Below, piece by piece: positions 1-8,417 of a stretch of DNA of 64,000 bases. The translations under genes and the position numbers were made by a program. Source of the DNA: Methanobacterium sp. (GTDB lineage Archaea; Methanobacteriota; Methanobacteria; Methanobacteriales; Methanobacteriaceae); NCBI GenBank assembly GCA_018263005.1, contig JADFDH010000005.1, positions 62,001 to 126,000 of the forward strand, read 5' to 3'. Under the pieces are notes generated by a model that made no database searches, was not told the DNA's origin, and saw only the letters and a program-made list of their open reading frames with translations. Every line of letters starts with the position of its first letter. The first letter of the stretch is position 1.

Positions 1-1
1 T

Positions 2-367
2 ATATATCTAATTATAGGCCTCATCCTCTTAATATCCACAACAGCTGTACATATGGGCCATACACCACGTCATGGATATGGTTATCAGATCCAATCTGCC
101 AGCGACTGGTTGATGGAGTATGATCCCCAATATCAAAGCAAGGTAATCTATTCAGATTACGACCCAGCAGTTTCATGGACACTTAAAAAAGAGGTTAAAT
201 TCGCGGTTCCTCGAATATATGTAGGTCCAGATTCATTTGCCCGATTTTTATTGGATAATAAAGCGGATTATTATATAGACACTTTAACAGATCCTAAATG
301 GGAAATACCCGGTTATCATATTATTAAGAAGATAGGTGGTATCTCAATTTATCAAAGGGATTTTTAA
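2..367 (+). CDS. Membrane glycosyltransferase-like protein, C-terminal part (5' end outside window)
   Basis: The reading frame is already open at the left edge. It encodes a hydrophobic segment (IYLIIGLILLISTTAV) followed by about 105 residues of soluble domain, ending at TAA 365-367. A last membrane segment plus an extracytoplasmic tail containing phrases such as IYSDYDPAVSW and ADYYIDT resembles the C-terminus of archaeal dolichyl-phosphate-mannose/PMT-type glycosyltransferases. That assignment is an inference from layout and feel, since the catalytic N-terminal half is not in the window. The ATG at 53 is internal, because the membrane segment continues in frame upstream of it. It could equally be another polytopic protein with a soluble tail. 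Confidence 0.5.
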   Translation: MYLIIGLILLISTTAVHMGHTPRHGYGYQIQSASDWLMEYDPQYQSKVIYSDYDPAVSWTLKKEVKFAVPRIYVGPDSFARFLLDNKADYYIDTLTDPKWEIPGYHIIKKIGGISIYQRDF

Positions 368-429
368 TTCTTATTTGAAATAACCAGCAATTCCCTATTA
401 AATATCCATAATCCCTTATTAATATTAAA

Positions 430-1464
430 ATGATTTATATGAAAAAAGAAGATATATTAATGGCTATATCCAGGATAAGGAATGAGATAGGACATGAAAA
501 CATAAAACCAGATATAAAAGACATTATATTTAATGAAAATAATAAGGAACTGCTTATTATCACATCTGACCGTCCTGAAAAATCCTTGGTTATAGGGAAA
601 GGAGGATGGGTGGTGGGGAGACTTAAGGAGGATTTGAAGATCAATAAGATACATGTAGAGTCCTATTTAGATCTACATCTTCGCCAATATCGTATGGAGC
701 TGGCCCTTAAGAAATTTGAACGAGTTTTAAAAAATTATGATACAGAAACTGCCAAACCGTTGAATAATCTTATGAAACTTCTCAAAAAACGGATTGAATT
801 TCCTCATAGTCCAGAATATATTTTAGAAGAAAATCAATACGAAAAATCAGATAATGATAATAAAGCTATAGTTGCATTATCTGGAGGTGTTGACAGTTCT
901 TTTGCATTAATTATTGCACATATGATGGGATTTAATCCTTTGGCTGTTACTGTAAACCCGGGGGATATTATTCTCCCTAAATATTATCGGGAAAGAGTGG
1001 AAAAACTTACCAGAACGTTGAATGTAGAACATCAGTACCTGGAAGTGGATATGACTACGGTGGTTGAAGGAGCCTTAGAGGGTAGATATCATCCATGTGG
1101 AAGATGTTCTAAGTTAATAGATGACACCATACTGGGATATGGGCAGAAGATCAGGGCGCCATTTCTGATATTTGGGGATTTATTGGCAACAGGGTCACAA
1201 TCTTTAACATATAAGAAGGATTTACTAAGAATAAACTTGCCAGCAATGCTTTCAGCTACTAAAGGGGAAACTAAAGCATTATCTGGTAAATATGGGATTT
1301 TTACTACCGGAGGTTTTGGCTGTCCTTTACTAGTGGAGACTGTGAAGAAATATAACCATATGAACCGTTATTCAGTACAGAGAGTCCTAAGAGAAACTAG
1401 GGCGGGAATATTAGAACCAGGTGAAGCTCTGGATCTGGTTATGAGTTTATTTAGAAATAAGTGA
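430..1464 (+). CDS. KH-domain plus PP-loop ATP-pyrophosphatase fusion protein
   Basis: 344 residues. The N-terminal part carries a KH-like RNA-binding signature (VIGKGGWVVGRL, around residues 54-65). The C-terminal part is an N-type ATP pyrophosphatase with the PP-loop ALSGGVDSS (about 149-157), the motif used to adenylate substrates such as tRNA bases or carboxylates. A CxxC pair follows (HPCGRCSK, near 218-225) and may bind metal or act in sulfur transfer. KH plus PP-loop suggests an RNA-modifying enzyme, perhaps tRNA thiolation, but I cannot name the substrate. A second ATG at 439 (MKKEDIL) is an alternative start; neither has a clear Shine-Dalgarno sequence. Downstream genes are on the other strand, so it is probably monocistronic. 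Confidence 0.7.
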   Translation: MIYMKKEDILMAISRIRNEIGHENIKPDIKDIIFNENNKELLIITSDRPEKSLVIGKGGWVVGRLKEDLKINKIHVESYLDLHLRQYRMELALKKFERVLKNYDTETAKPLNNLMKLLKKRIEFPHSPEYILEENQYEKSDNDNKAIVALSGGVDSSFALIIAHMMGFNPLAVTVNPGDIILPKYYRERVEKLTRTLNVEHQYLEVDMTTVVEGALEGRYHPCGRCSKLIDDTILGYGQKIRAPFLIFGDLLATGSQSLTYKKDLLRINLPAMLSATKGETKALSGKYGIFTTGGFGCPLLVETVKKYNHMNRYSVQRVLRETRAGILEPGEALDLVMSLFRNK

Positions 1465-1522
1465 AAAGAAAATAAAAATTTTCTTTATGAAGATAGAACA
1501 ATGATTTTTTTAAATTAAATAC

Positions 1523-1675
1523 CTATCCTCGAGGCATCATAATTAATTCCAGTACTCCGTATATCACCAGGAAAATCCCGGCCAGATATCCTAGTAAAGC
1601 AGGGTATACGATTATTAATATACCAATGATTATGGCTATTATTCCGATTATTTCTTTGGTGGTTTGTTCTCTCAT
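1523..1675 (-). CDS. DUF3096-like small membrane protein (50 aa)
   Basis: This short gene reads MREQTTKEIIGIIAI and onward to ...LIMMPRG, 50 residues with an ATG start and TAG stop. It has two hydrophobic stretches (about residues 9-23 and 26-45) around the turn YPALLGYLAG. Length and layout match the small two-helix DUF3096 family; function is unknown for the family. It sits alone in an otherwise empty 470-bp gap between the PP-loop gene and the 63-residue protein. The call rests on the clean hydrophobic pattern and family resemblance. Confidence 0.6.
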   Translation of the reverse strand: MREQTTKEIIGIIAIIIGILIIVYPALLGYLAGIFLVIYGVLELIMMPRG

Positions 1676-1934
1676 GCTAAAATATCTGTCAAATTTCATA
1701 TATAAATATTGCGAAATTGAGGATTTTTAATGGAAATCAGGGTTAAATACAGTCCAAATTGCGGTTCCAATAATATAAACATGGATTAATTTAATTTAGT
1801 GGTCTTTATGGATTATTAAAACTGTGGATATTAGGGTTCACCAGTTTTAGAAGATTGAAATTAGTGAAGAAGTAAGTAAAAAAAATTTGAAGAGATTAAT
1901 GATTGTAATACTTAATATGGATTTTTAAATTTAT

Positions 1935-2126
1935 TTAAAGGAGAATTCTTATATAATGTTCATCTCCTGATCCTGCTTCAAACTCCATATTGAACATATC
2001 TCGTAGGTTTTCCAGGATTTTCCACAAGGTATCATCATCAGCAAAAATAATTAAGCTATTTTCTTCTGATTCTATCCTCTGAATACTATCATATTCTTTC
2101 TGGAGTTGGTTGCTTAATTTTTGCAT
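1935..2126 (-). CDS. Hypothetical small protein (63 aa)
   Basis: A 63-residue frame starting MQKLSNQLQKEYD and rich in acidic residues. It has an alternating beta pattern (SLIIFADDD) and a helix (LWKILENLRDMF), so it looks like a folded alpha/beta domain, but I do not recognise the family. The frame stays open upstream for 17 more sense codons without an ATG, GTG or TTG, so the given ATG is the only usual start. It lies 66 bp downstream of the argH stop on the same strand and could be the last gene of that transcript. Confidence 0.45.
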   Translation of the reverse strand: MQKLSNQLQKEYDSIQRIESEENSLIIFADDDTLWKILENLRDMFNMEFEAGSGDEHYIRILL

Positions 2127-2192
2127 TATGTCATCTCTTAATGGTGGAAATTCATCCTCATTGGTAGTATTATTTAATTAGAAAAAAATAGA

Positions 2193-3602
2193 TCATTGGC
2201 CACTTTCAACCTGCACAAAAATCCTTAATTGTTTGATGGATTCTTTCACCTCTGCTGTTGCTGGACCACCAACAACTTTCCTGGTTTGAACAACTTTTTC
2301 CGGGTCTAAAGCCTGTTTAACCAGTTCTTTGTCCAATAGTAAAAATTCACCGGTTAATTCATGTGCTACTATGTCTATGTATTCCGGATTGATATATGAG
2401 GGTTTAAAGCCAGCTTCAATAGCTTTACTAACGGTCCTTCCTACAATCTGATGAGCAACCCTGAAAGGAAGCTTTTTATCCTTTACAATTAGGTCTGCCA
2501 GTTCTGTTGCTGTAGAAAAATTAGCTCCTGCCAGTTCTAGTCCACGTTCACTATTGAATTTTAGTGATGAAAGCATGTCTGATATGATATTTACCATGGA
2601 ATGACAGCTATCTACAGCATTCCACAAGTGGGGGGTCAACTCCTGCAAATCACGGTTATAACTCTGGGGTAAAGATTTGATAATGGTTAAAATAGTTATC
2701 AATTCTCCGTATACTCCTGCTGTTTTGGCTCTTGCAATCTCAGCTACATCAGGGTTCTTTTTTTGGGGCATAATCGATGATGTGGAAGCGTATTGGCCAT
2801 CTATCTCCACCAGACCAAATTCATAGGTACTCCAGATGATCATTTCTTCACATATTTTAGAAATTGTGGAAGATAAAATTGCCAGTGTTGAGACTGTTTC
2901 AGCGATGAAATCACGGGAGCTAACTCCATCGATGGAGTTTTCCATAAGTTTGGAGAATCCTAATAATTCCCGGGTTCTATCCCTGTTGATGGGAAAACTA
3001 GTTGTCGTAAGTGCGGCAGAACCTAATGGGCACATATCCACCCGTTTATAAGCATCTTGAACTCGTTCATAATCCCTTTTAAGTGCATAACCATAAGAGA
3101 GAAGGTGATGTGCAATAGTGGTGGGTTGAGCATGTTGTAGATGCGTGTAGCCTACCATAATTGTTTCAGTATTTTCTTCTGCCAGTTCAAGGATGTTAGA
3201 AATAAAGTCTAATATTTCAGCTAGTATTTTTTCCAGTTCTTCTTTTAGTACCATTCGCAGATCGGTGGCCACTTGGTCGTTTCTGGATTTACCAGTGTGC
3301 ATGAAACCAGCGGTTTCTCCTATTTGGTCAGTTACATAGTTTTCCAGGGCCATATGGATGTCTTCCACTGATGAATCCATTTTTAATGCATCTATTCCTT
3401 CATCTGACAGTTTAGACAGAGTTTGTAATATCTTTTCTGCATCATCTGAGGGTATTATTCCCTGTTCCTTTAGCATGGTTGTATGTGCATGGTTACAGAG
3501 AATATCTGCCTGGAAAATTCTCCGGTCAAAATCTAAGGAGGATGTGAAGTCTGCTGCATCATGTGACATCTTATCTTTAAGCCTTCCGGACCTTAGATTC
3601 AA
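2193..3602 (-). CDS. argH: Argininosuccinate lyase
   Basis: Cleaves argininosuccinate to arginine and fumarate, the last step of arginine synthesis; cytoplasmic homotetramer of the fumarase/aspartase superfamily. 469 residues, normal for the family. The superfamily signature SSIMPQKKNP is at 275-284, the substrate-binding HTGKSRNDQ at 102-110 and the conserved GYTHLQHAQP at 151-160. The start is TTG at 3602, preceded by GGGTG at 7 nt. The neighbouring upstream gene is S27ae, 55 bp away, so argH may be read through from the ribosomal cluster or have its own promoter. Confidence 0.95.
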   Translation of the reverse strand: MNLRSGRLKDKMSHDAADFTSSLDFDRRIFQADILCNHAHTTMLKEQGIIPSDDAEKILQTLSKLSDEGIDALKMDSSVEDIHMALENYVTDQIGETAGFMHTGKSRNDQVATDLRMVLKEELEKILAEILDFISNILELAEENTETIMVGYTHLQHAQPTTIAHHLLSYGYALKRDYERVQDAYKRVDMCPLGSAALTTTSFPINRDRTRELLGFSKLMENSIDGVSSRDFIAETVSTLAILSSTISKICEEMIIWSTYEFGLVEIDGQYASTSSIMPQKKNPDVAEIARAKTAGVYGELITILTIIKSLPQSYNRDLQELTPHLWNAVDSCHSMVNIISDMLSSLKFNSERGLELAGANFSTATELADLIVKDKKLPFRVAHQIVGRTVSKAIEAGFKPSYINPEYIDIVAHELTGEFLLLDKELVKQALDPEKVVQTRKVVGGPATAEVKESIKQLRIFVQVESGQ

Positions 3603-3657
3603 TTATAACACCCGTTATTTAGTTTTAAAAATAATTAAATAAAATATAATGAAATAA

Positions 3658-3822
3658 TTAATTTTTCCTATCTTTTGTTTTCCATTCAGTGTATCCGCAT
3701 TTTCCACAGGCGTATCTGTCCCCATGGTCTGCCATAAAGACTCCGTGTGAGCATCGTACACATTCTGGATTTTTTCTGATGATTTTATTATCTTTAACTT
3801 GGTAGAGTTCACTTTTTTTCAT
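3658..3822 (-). CDS. rps27ae: 30S ribosomal protein S27ae
   Basis: 54-residue zinc-ribbon ribosomal protein of the small subunit. The sequence MKKSELYQVKD begins a lysine-rich N-terminus, followed by a C4 zinc finger (CVRC and CGKC, 15 residues apart). Two ATGs are adjacent (3825 and 3822). GGAGG at 3830-3834 stands 7 nt from the second, so I chose the second. It follows S24e by about 50 bp, the usual archaeal order S24e-S27ae. Confidence 0.93.
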   Translation of the reverse strand: MKKSELYQVKDNKIIRKNPECVRCSHGVFMADHGDRYACGKCGYTEWKTKDRKN

Positions 3823-3871
3823 CATTTTTCCTCCAAATTGGTAAATATGAGTATTTTAGAATAATCTTAGA

Positions 3872-4174
3872 TTATTCTTCATTTTCTTCTTTTTGAGTGG
3901 TTTGATTCTTCTTGATAACGTGTTCTCTTTCGATATTTGACAGACTTTGAGCTGAATCGTAGAGTTTTGCATATCCTTTAGCCTTTCCTTCACCGAACTG
4001 AGGTTTTAATTTATCCACAACTAAGAGGTTTTTATCCACATCAAGTACTGCTACTAATCTGTTTTTTACTTCTAAGACTTTTGGTGTTGATTCACCTTGA
4101 TAAGTACAGTCAAATTGAATTTCTGTCCTGTCCAATAGTGGATTTTCCGTTTTTTGGGTTACATTGATTTCCAT
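3872..4174 (-). CDS. rps24e: 30S ribosomal protein S24e
   Basis: 100 residues starting MEINVTQKTENPLLDR, with the typical S24e stretch QFGEGKAKGYAKLYDS at about 68-83 and an acidic/charged C-terminal tail. Component of the archaeal small ribosomal subunit. ATG with GGAGA 6 nt upstream. Its start overlaps the end of the dephospho-CoA kinase gene by 16 bp, so the two are translationally linked. It belongs to the Rpo7-Spt4-DUF359-S24e-S27ae cluster. Confidence 0.95.
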   Translation of the reverse strand: MEINVTQKTENPLLDRTEIQFDCTYQGESTPKVLEVKNRLVAVLDVDKNLLVVDKLKPQFGEGKAKGYAKLYDSAQSLSNIEREHVIKKNQTTQKEENEE

Positions 4175-4695
4175 GTTAAGTCTCCTTCAAATTTATCCAT
4201 TAATTCTTTTGTTTTATCCTTAAATTTATCAACTTCACAGAGCACCACACCTTCTCCGGGCTGTCCGTATAACAGAACGGTTCCAGGGGGGGCTATAATC
4301 ACGCAGGGCAGCACTGCCAGGTCTTCTTCGCCATCTACTACTATTAATACCTTAAATCCGGATTTAATCAATCCGAATGCTTTACTGATGGTATTATAAA
4401 GTTCCTGAGTGATGGTTCCTGGCGGGTTTTTAGCGTGTAATTGAACATTATCGTAAAAATTGATTTTATTATCATTTGTTAAGTTTTTCCTTCCAATTTG
4501 ATTATCTATTATACTTAAATCAGGTATTATTCCTTCCTTATGGAGGTTAATAGTGGTGGCATCGCCAATAGAAATTATAAGTTTATGGTTATTTTTATAT
4601 TTTTCCAGGATAATTTTAATATTTTTTATTGAGGGTTGAATCTCTCCAAATGGTGTTTTAAATGCTGAACGTTCCTCTTCTTTTAATTTTAGCAC
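4159..4695 (-). CDS. GTP-dependent dephospho-CoA kinase (DUF359 family)
   Basis: 178 residues. The DUF359 family was shown in Thermococcus to phosphorylate dephospho-CoA with GTP, the last step of coenzyme A synthesis in many archaea. Visible family features are ISIGDATTINL (about 41-51), PDLSIIDNQI (57-66) and VVDGEEDLAVLP (about 118-129). The start is GTG at 4695, sharing a base with the Spt4 stop codon (TAGTG), so translation is coupled. Its fixed place between Spt4 and S24e is the known archaeal arrangement and supports the call. Confidence 0.85.
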   Translation of the reverse strand: MLKLKEEERSAFKTPFGEIQPSIKNIKIILEKYKNNHKLIISIGDATTINLHKEGIIPDLSIIDNQIGRKNLTNDNKINFYDNVQLHAKNPPGTITQELYNTISKAFGLIKSGFKVLIVVDGEEDLAVLPCVIIAPPGTVLLYGQPGEGVVLCEVDKFKDKTKELMDKFEGDLTWKSM

Positions 4696-4877
4696 TATCT
4701 AACCCTCAGGGCATATTCTCCAGGTAAGGTTATTTTTAGTTCCTTTGCTATATCTGATTTCTCAGGCTCCACCACGATCAAAAATCCACTCCAGTTTCTG
4801 GATGTGGCTATATTACAGATGGCGCATCGGTCATCTTCCATTATTCTGTGACATCGGGTACATGCTTTAGTGACCAT
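4695..4877 (-). CDS. spt4: Transcription elongation factor Spt4 (RpoE'')
   Basis: 60 residues with a four-cysteine zinc ribbon: CTRCHRI (C6, C9) and CAIC (C18, C21). It continues into the Spt5-binding region with NWSGFLIVVEPEKSDIAKEL. Spt4 pairs with Spt5 (NusG homologue) and keeps RNA polymerase processive. It follows Rpo7 by 2 bp, the conserved archaeal order, and its stop codon overlaps the GTG of the next gene. Confidence 0.93.
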   Translation of the reverse strand: MVTKACTRCHRIMEDDRCAICNIATSRNWSGFLIVVEPEKSDIAKELKITLPGEYALRVR

Positions 4878-4879
4878 TT

Positions 4880-5488
4880 CTATTTCTTCCTACTTTTATC
4901 TTTTGATTTTTTTCCTTTGGATTTGCCTTTTTTTTCTTTCTTTTTTTCTTTCTCTTCTTCGATCCACTCGAATCTTCCCAGTCCCGGTTGTCTCATGGTC
5001 AAACCGATTTTAGATTCTTTAGAAGATTTGCCCTTCAAGGACAGAGCCACAATTCTTGCTCGAACTTTATTGCCTTCTTCCAGTGTCTTTTTTGATTCTT
5101 TCCCTAATAAAGCTCCTCTTTTAGCATCGTAGTTTATGTAATCGTCGGTTACTTGGGAAACATGCACCAAACCATCTACAGGTCCAATACGTATGAATGC
5201 TCCAAATTCTGTTATTTCTATTACTTCACCCTCTACAACTTCATGTAGTTCGGGTTTAAAGAATAGTGCCGTAAAAATAACATCGTGATAGGCTGCGCCA
5301 TCACCCATTATTACTCTTCCGGTACCTATTTCCTCTATTTCTTTAACGGTGACCATTAATCCCAGTTTTTTATCGATTTTACCCACATAATTTTCATTTA
5401 AGACTTCTATGGCTATTTCTTTTATGGGTTCTTCAAAACGGCTGGGTGGGATTCTCACAGTGTCTTCGATTTTAGATATTAAATACAA
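4880..5488 (-). CDS. rpo7: DNA-directed RNA polymerase subunit Rpo7 (E')
   Basis: 202 residues: the N-terminal tip domain (MYLISKIEDTVRIPP) and an S1 RNA-binding domain from about 80 (EGEVIEITEFGAFIRIGPVDGLVHVSQ). Rpo7 with Rpo4 forms the polymerase stalk that binds nascent RNA and helps open-complex formation. The start is TTG at 5488 with GAGGG 7 nt upstream. The last 30 residues are an unusually Lys/Glu-rich tail (KEKKEKKGKSKGKKSKDK), longer than in the shortest family members. First gene of the Rpo7-to-S27ae transcript. Confidence 0.93.
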   Translation of the reverse strand: MYLISKIEDTVRIPPSRFEEPIKEIAIEVLNENYVGKIDKKLGLMVTVKEIEEIGTGRVIMGDGAAYHDVIFTALFFKPELHEVVEGEVIEITEFGAFIRIGPVDGLVHVSQVTDDYINYDAKRGALLGKESKKTLEEGNKVRARIVALSLKGKSSKESKIGLTMRQPGLGRFEWIEEEKEKKKEKKGKSKGKKSKDKSRKK

Positions 5489-5669
5489 TCAAATCCCTCT
5501 ACTTTGGTGATTAACAGGTAATATTTGATTTTTAATATTAATTTTATTAATTACCTGTTTAAGTCTAATTCTTAATTGATCTATGAATTTTATTTGATAG
5601 AAATTTTGTTCTTAAATAATGTATAATTATTATCAAATTAATGATGATGATCCAAGATTTATGGTGGTT

Positions 5670-6191
5670 TTACATCTCTTTGTATAATTTCATGGAATGT
5701 TCAATGGCTTTTATAGCTTCAGAAGCGTTATACCATCCCAGAACTTCTGTTGTTTTTCCTTCTAGTTTTTTATAATCCTGGAAGAAATGTTCAATTTCTT
5801 TTAACAGGGCAGGTGCTACATCAGCGATGTCTTTAATTTCTTCATAGCGAGGGTCATTAATAGGTACTCCCAATACTTTGTCATCACTATCTCCCCCATC
5901 AATCATTCTCATTACACCTATAGGACGAGTTTCAATCACACATCCAGGAAATGTAGCTTCATCCATTAAAACTAGGATATCCATAGGATCTCCATCATCC
6001 CATAATGATTGAGGTATGATGCCGTATTCAGCAGGATAGTGGAATGGTGAATATAAAACCCGATCCAATGCAAATGCTTCTTTATCTTTATCATATTCGT
6101 ATTTGTTCCTTGATCCTTTAGGGATTTCCACGACTGCATATACTACTTCTGGAGCTGATGGTCCAGATGGTATTTCTTTCCAGAGATTCAT
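5670..6191 (-). CDS. ppa: Inorganic pyrophosphatase (soluble, class A)
   Basis: 173 residues. Hydrolyses PPi from biosynthetic reactions in the cytoplasm. Metal- and substrate-binding residues are visible in IPKGSRNKYEYDK (about 23-35), YPAEYGIIPQ (53-62) and the signature DGDPMDILVLMD (66-77). Start ATG with AGGAGG 9 nt upstream. It sits alone between the PIN gene and rpo7 with about 150-180 bp AT-rich gaps on both sides, so it likely has its own promoter even though it interrupts the two translation clusters. Confidence 0.95.
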   Translation of the reverse strand: MNLWKEIPSGPSAPEVVYAVVEIPKGSRNKYEYDKDKEAFALDRVLYSPFHYPAEYGIIPQSLWDDGDPMDILVLMDEATFPGCVIETRPIGVMRMIDGGDSDDKVLGVPINDPRYEEIKDIADVAPALLKEIEHFFQDYKKLEGKTTEVLGWYNASEAIKAIEHSMKLYKEM

Positions 6192-6337
6192 TTTTTAGTT
6201 TCCTCCTAATTTCAACCTTAAAAAAAGGTTGATTAAAATATGTAATTATTATAATCCAAATTTCCTGAATTATCTAATAAGTATCATAATATCATGTGTT
6301 TTTTTATCATTTAATATTGATTTTAATTACTGATCTA

Positions 6338-6697
6338 TTAAACATCCAAATATCCGTCTAAAGCCAGATATTTCCGCTGACGCAAATAAACCACGGGTAT
6401 TTTTTTTTCCCGGGCATTTCTTCTAAGTTCACGGTCGTTAGTGCATAATATAGGAGATATTCTTAGAAGAGCATCATCCACTAACTCACCTTCTGATAAG
6501 GGGATCTTCTTTATGGTTAAAGGGTGTAATTTAGCAGTTTTAAGGGCTACTACTGCGGCGGCTCTTGTTTTTCCCCGGGATTTAATTTTAATGTTCTCCA
6601 GTTCATCAATAACAAAAGAGGGCACGGTAAAATTGATCCGGGGTAAAATTTCCTGAAGTTGGCTGGCCACATCCAGATGGAACTGGGCAGCCATCAT
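6338..6697 (-). CDS. PIN-domain nuclease-like protein, N-terminus out of frame (possible frameshifts)
   Basis: The frame encodes 119 residues of a PIN (PilT N-terminus) domain of the archaeal Fcf1/VapC-like type that follows aIF2-gamma in many methanogens. Later acidic positions are present (DELENIK, DDALLRI, TNDREL). The first conserved strand with the catalytic Asp, AVLDANF, is encoded just upstream in another frame (about 6702-6722) and runs into TAA. One extra T in the T5 run at 6700-6704, plus one base near the ATGA overlap with the aIF2-gamma stop, would restore a full protein beginning about MKAVLDANFLMM. It may be a real disruption or sequencing indels. As written, translation could only start at the ATG at 6697 or 6694, after the first motif. 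Confidence 0.6.
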   Translation of the reverse strand: MMAAQFHLDVASQLQEILPRINFTVPSFVIDELENIKIKSRGKTRAAAVVALKTAKLHPLTIKKIPLSEGELVDDALLRISPILCTNDRELRRNAREKKIPVVYLRQRKYLALDGYLDV

Positions 6698-6721
6698 TAA
6701 AAATTTGCATCCAGTACTGCT

Positions 6722-7948
6722 TCATTTAAGGATACCATAACCAATTAACCTCCATCTGGCACCTACTCTACGACTAAGGGCTACTCTTTGACCCTCATCA
6801 GCACAAACAGGTAGTTTTAATTTAACATCCACTACATCGTTACGTGCACTGGTAACCACACCTATTGTTGTTGAGGTTCCTATGTTTATCATCAGCGGTT
6901 CAGATGATTTAATTGGTTCTACGGTCTTTTCCTCTTTGGTACCTACCACTCGCTCTAGCAGGTGAGTCTTCATGGTGAATTCATATATCACCGGAGGTAG
7001 TGTTCCTGGTTTACCTGCCACTGATCCGGATAGAGAGTCAGCTTTTGTTAATGCAGGATCTAATTTGGTAGCTACTCCTATAAGTCCGCCGGGACCTATT
7101 TCATCTACATTTTCACCTCCACCAACCAGACCAACGATTTCAGAATGTAAACTTATCCATTCAGCTTTTCCCTTCTTTTTAAGTTGTACACCTGGTTTTA
7201 TCTCGATTTCATCACCAATTTTTAGTTTACCCTGTATAAGAGAACCTCCAATCACTCCTCCAACCATTTCTTCTGGTTGACTTCCCGGTTTGTTAATATC
7301 AAATGATCGGGCTACATACATCCTGGGAGATTTTCTAAGGGATCTACGAGGTGTTCTAATCCTTTCCTGAATTAGTTCGATTAATATATCTATATTAGCG
7401 CCCTGTTGCGCTGATACAGGTATGATTGGGGCGTCTTCTGCACAAGTGCCTTTGATAAATTCCTGAATCTCCTGGTAACTTTCTACGGCACGTTCTCTGG
7501 ATATGATGTCAATTTTATTTTGAACCACAATAACTTCCTTAACTCCTATAACATCTAGAGCCATAAGATGCTCCTTTGTTTGGGGTTGAGGGCATGGTTC
7601 GTTGGCAGCTATAACTAGTACTGCGCCGTCCATTATGGCAGCTCCAGAAAGCATGGTTGCCATAAGGGTTTCGTGTCCGGGTGAATCTACGAAAGAGACT
7701 TTTCTTAGAATTTGTGTTTCTTCTCCGCAGTGTTCACATACTGTAGCGGTGGTGAAGCACTGGGGAGTAGGGCATTCTATACATCTGCGGAAAGTAATAT
7801 CAGCATATCCTAATCTTATGGAGATACCTCTTTTAGTTTCTTCACTATGTGTATCGGTCCATATTCCGGATAATGCCTTGGTTAAAGTGGTTTTACCATG
7901 ATCAACATGTCCAACCAGACCAATATTTATTTCAGACTGTGTTTTCAC
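6722..7948 (-). CDS. eif2g: Translation initiation factor aIF2 subunit gamma
   Basis: 408 residues. GTPase subunit of aIF2 that brings initiator Met-tRNA to the small ribosomal subunit. P-loop GHVDHGKT at 13-20, DSPGHE (G3) near 89, NKID (G4) near 144, and a Cys4 zinc knuckle (CIEC, CEHC) typical of aIF2-gamma in the switch region. Domains II and III follow. GTG start after a GGGGG tract. It lies 16 bp downstream of S6e and its TGA probably overlapped the start of the PIN gene. Confidence 0.96.
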   Translation of the reverse strand: MKTQSEINIGLVGHVDHGKTTLTKALSGIWTDTHSEETKRGISIRLGYADITFRRCIECPTPQCFTTATVCEHCGEETQILRKVSFVDSPGHETLMATMLSGAAIMDGAVLVIAANEPCPQPQTKEHLMALDVIGVKEVIVVQNKIDIISRERAVESYQEIQEFIKGTCAEDAPIIPVSAQQGANIDILIELIQERIRTPRRSLRKSPRMYVARSFDINKPGSQPEEMVGGVIGGSLIQGKLKIGDEIEIKPGVQLKKKGKAEWISLHSEIVGLVGGGENVDEIGPGGLIGVATKLDPALTKADSLSGSVAGKPGTLPPVIYEFTMKTHLLERVVGTKEEKTVEPIKSSEPLMINIGTSTTIGVVTSARNDVVDVKLKLPVCADEGQRVALSRRVGARWRLIGYGILK

Positions 7949-7964
7949 AACTTACCCCCAAAAA

Positions 7965-8342
7965 TTACTCCTCTTCTTTTAAAAGCTCTTCAATATCTTT
8001 ATTACCCTTCTGGGCAACTACAGCGCTAATTTGAACTATATCATCTGATATTGTATTACCTCGCACGGTTTTTCTCTTGCGCTGTCCTGCTCTTCTAGGT
8101 TTAAAACCAGAACCTCCAGATAAAAGACTTCTTATCCTTCTAGGTCCTTCCACATCCTTTTTCATAGGGAAACCGTTTTTATCACTTCCCCCTGTTATTT
8201 TAAGAGTGTATCCGTTTAAACCTACATTAGAAGCATCGAATTCCTCACCAATTCTTAGACCTAAGAACTGCTTGGACTGATCAGCCGGGACTTCCATTTG
8301 ATGGCTGTTTTTACCTTCTGAAATAACTAATTTAAATGCCAA
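7965..8342 (-). CDS. rps6e: 30S ribosomal protein S6e
   Basis: 125 residues starting MAFKLVISEGKNSHQMEV. Contains the S6e core LRIGEEFDASNVGLNGYTLKI and the basic strand GFKPRRAGQRKRKTVRGN. TTG start with GGAGGAGA upstream. Archaeal S6e lacks the long phosphorylated tail of the eukaryotic protein, as here. The S6e-aIF2gamma order is conserved in Euryarchaeota. Confidence 0.95.
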   Translation of the reverse strand: MAFKLVISEGKNSHQMEVPADQSKQFLGLRIGEEFDASNVGLNGYTLKITGGSDKNGFPMKKDVEGPRRIRSLLSGGSGFKPRRAGQRKRKTVRGNTISDDIVQISAVVAQKGNKDIEELLKEEE

Positions 8343-8417
8343 TTTATCTCCTCCACTTTATTTGCTTTTTCTTTACCATGTTATTTATCGTTTTTGGAAA
8401 ATAATTTAAAGTGTAAA

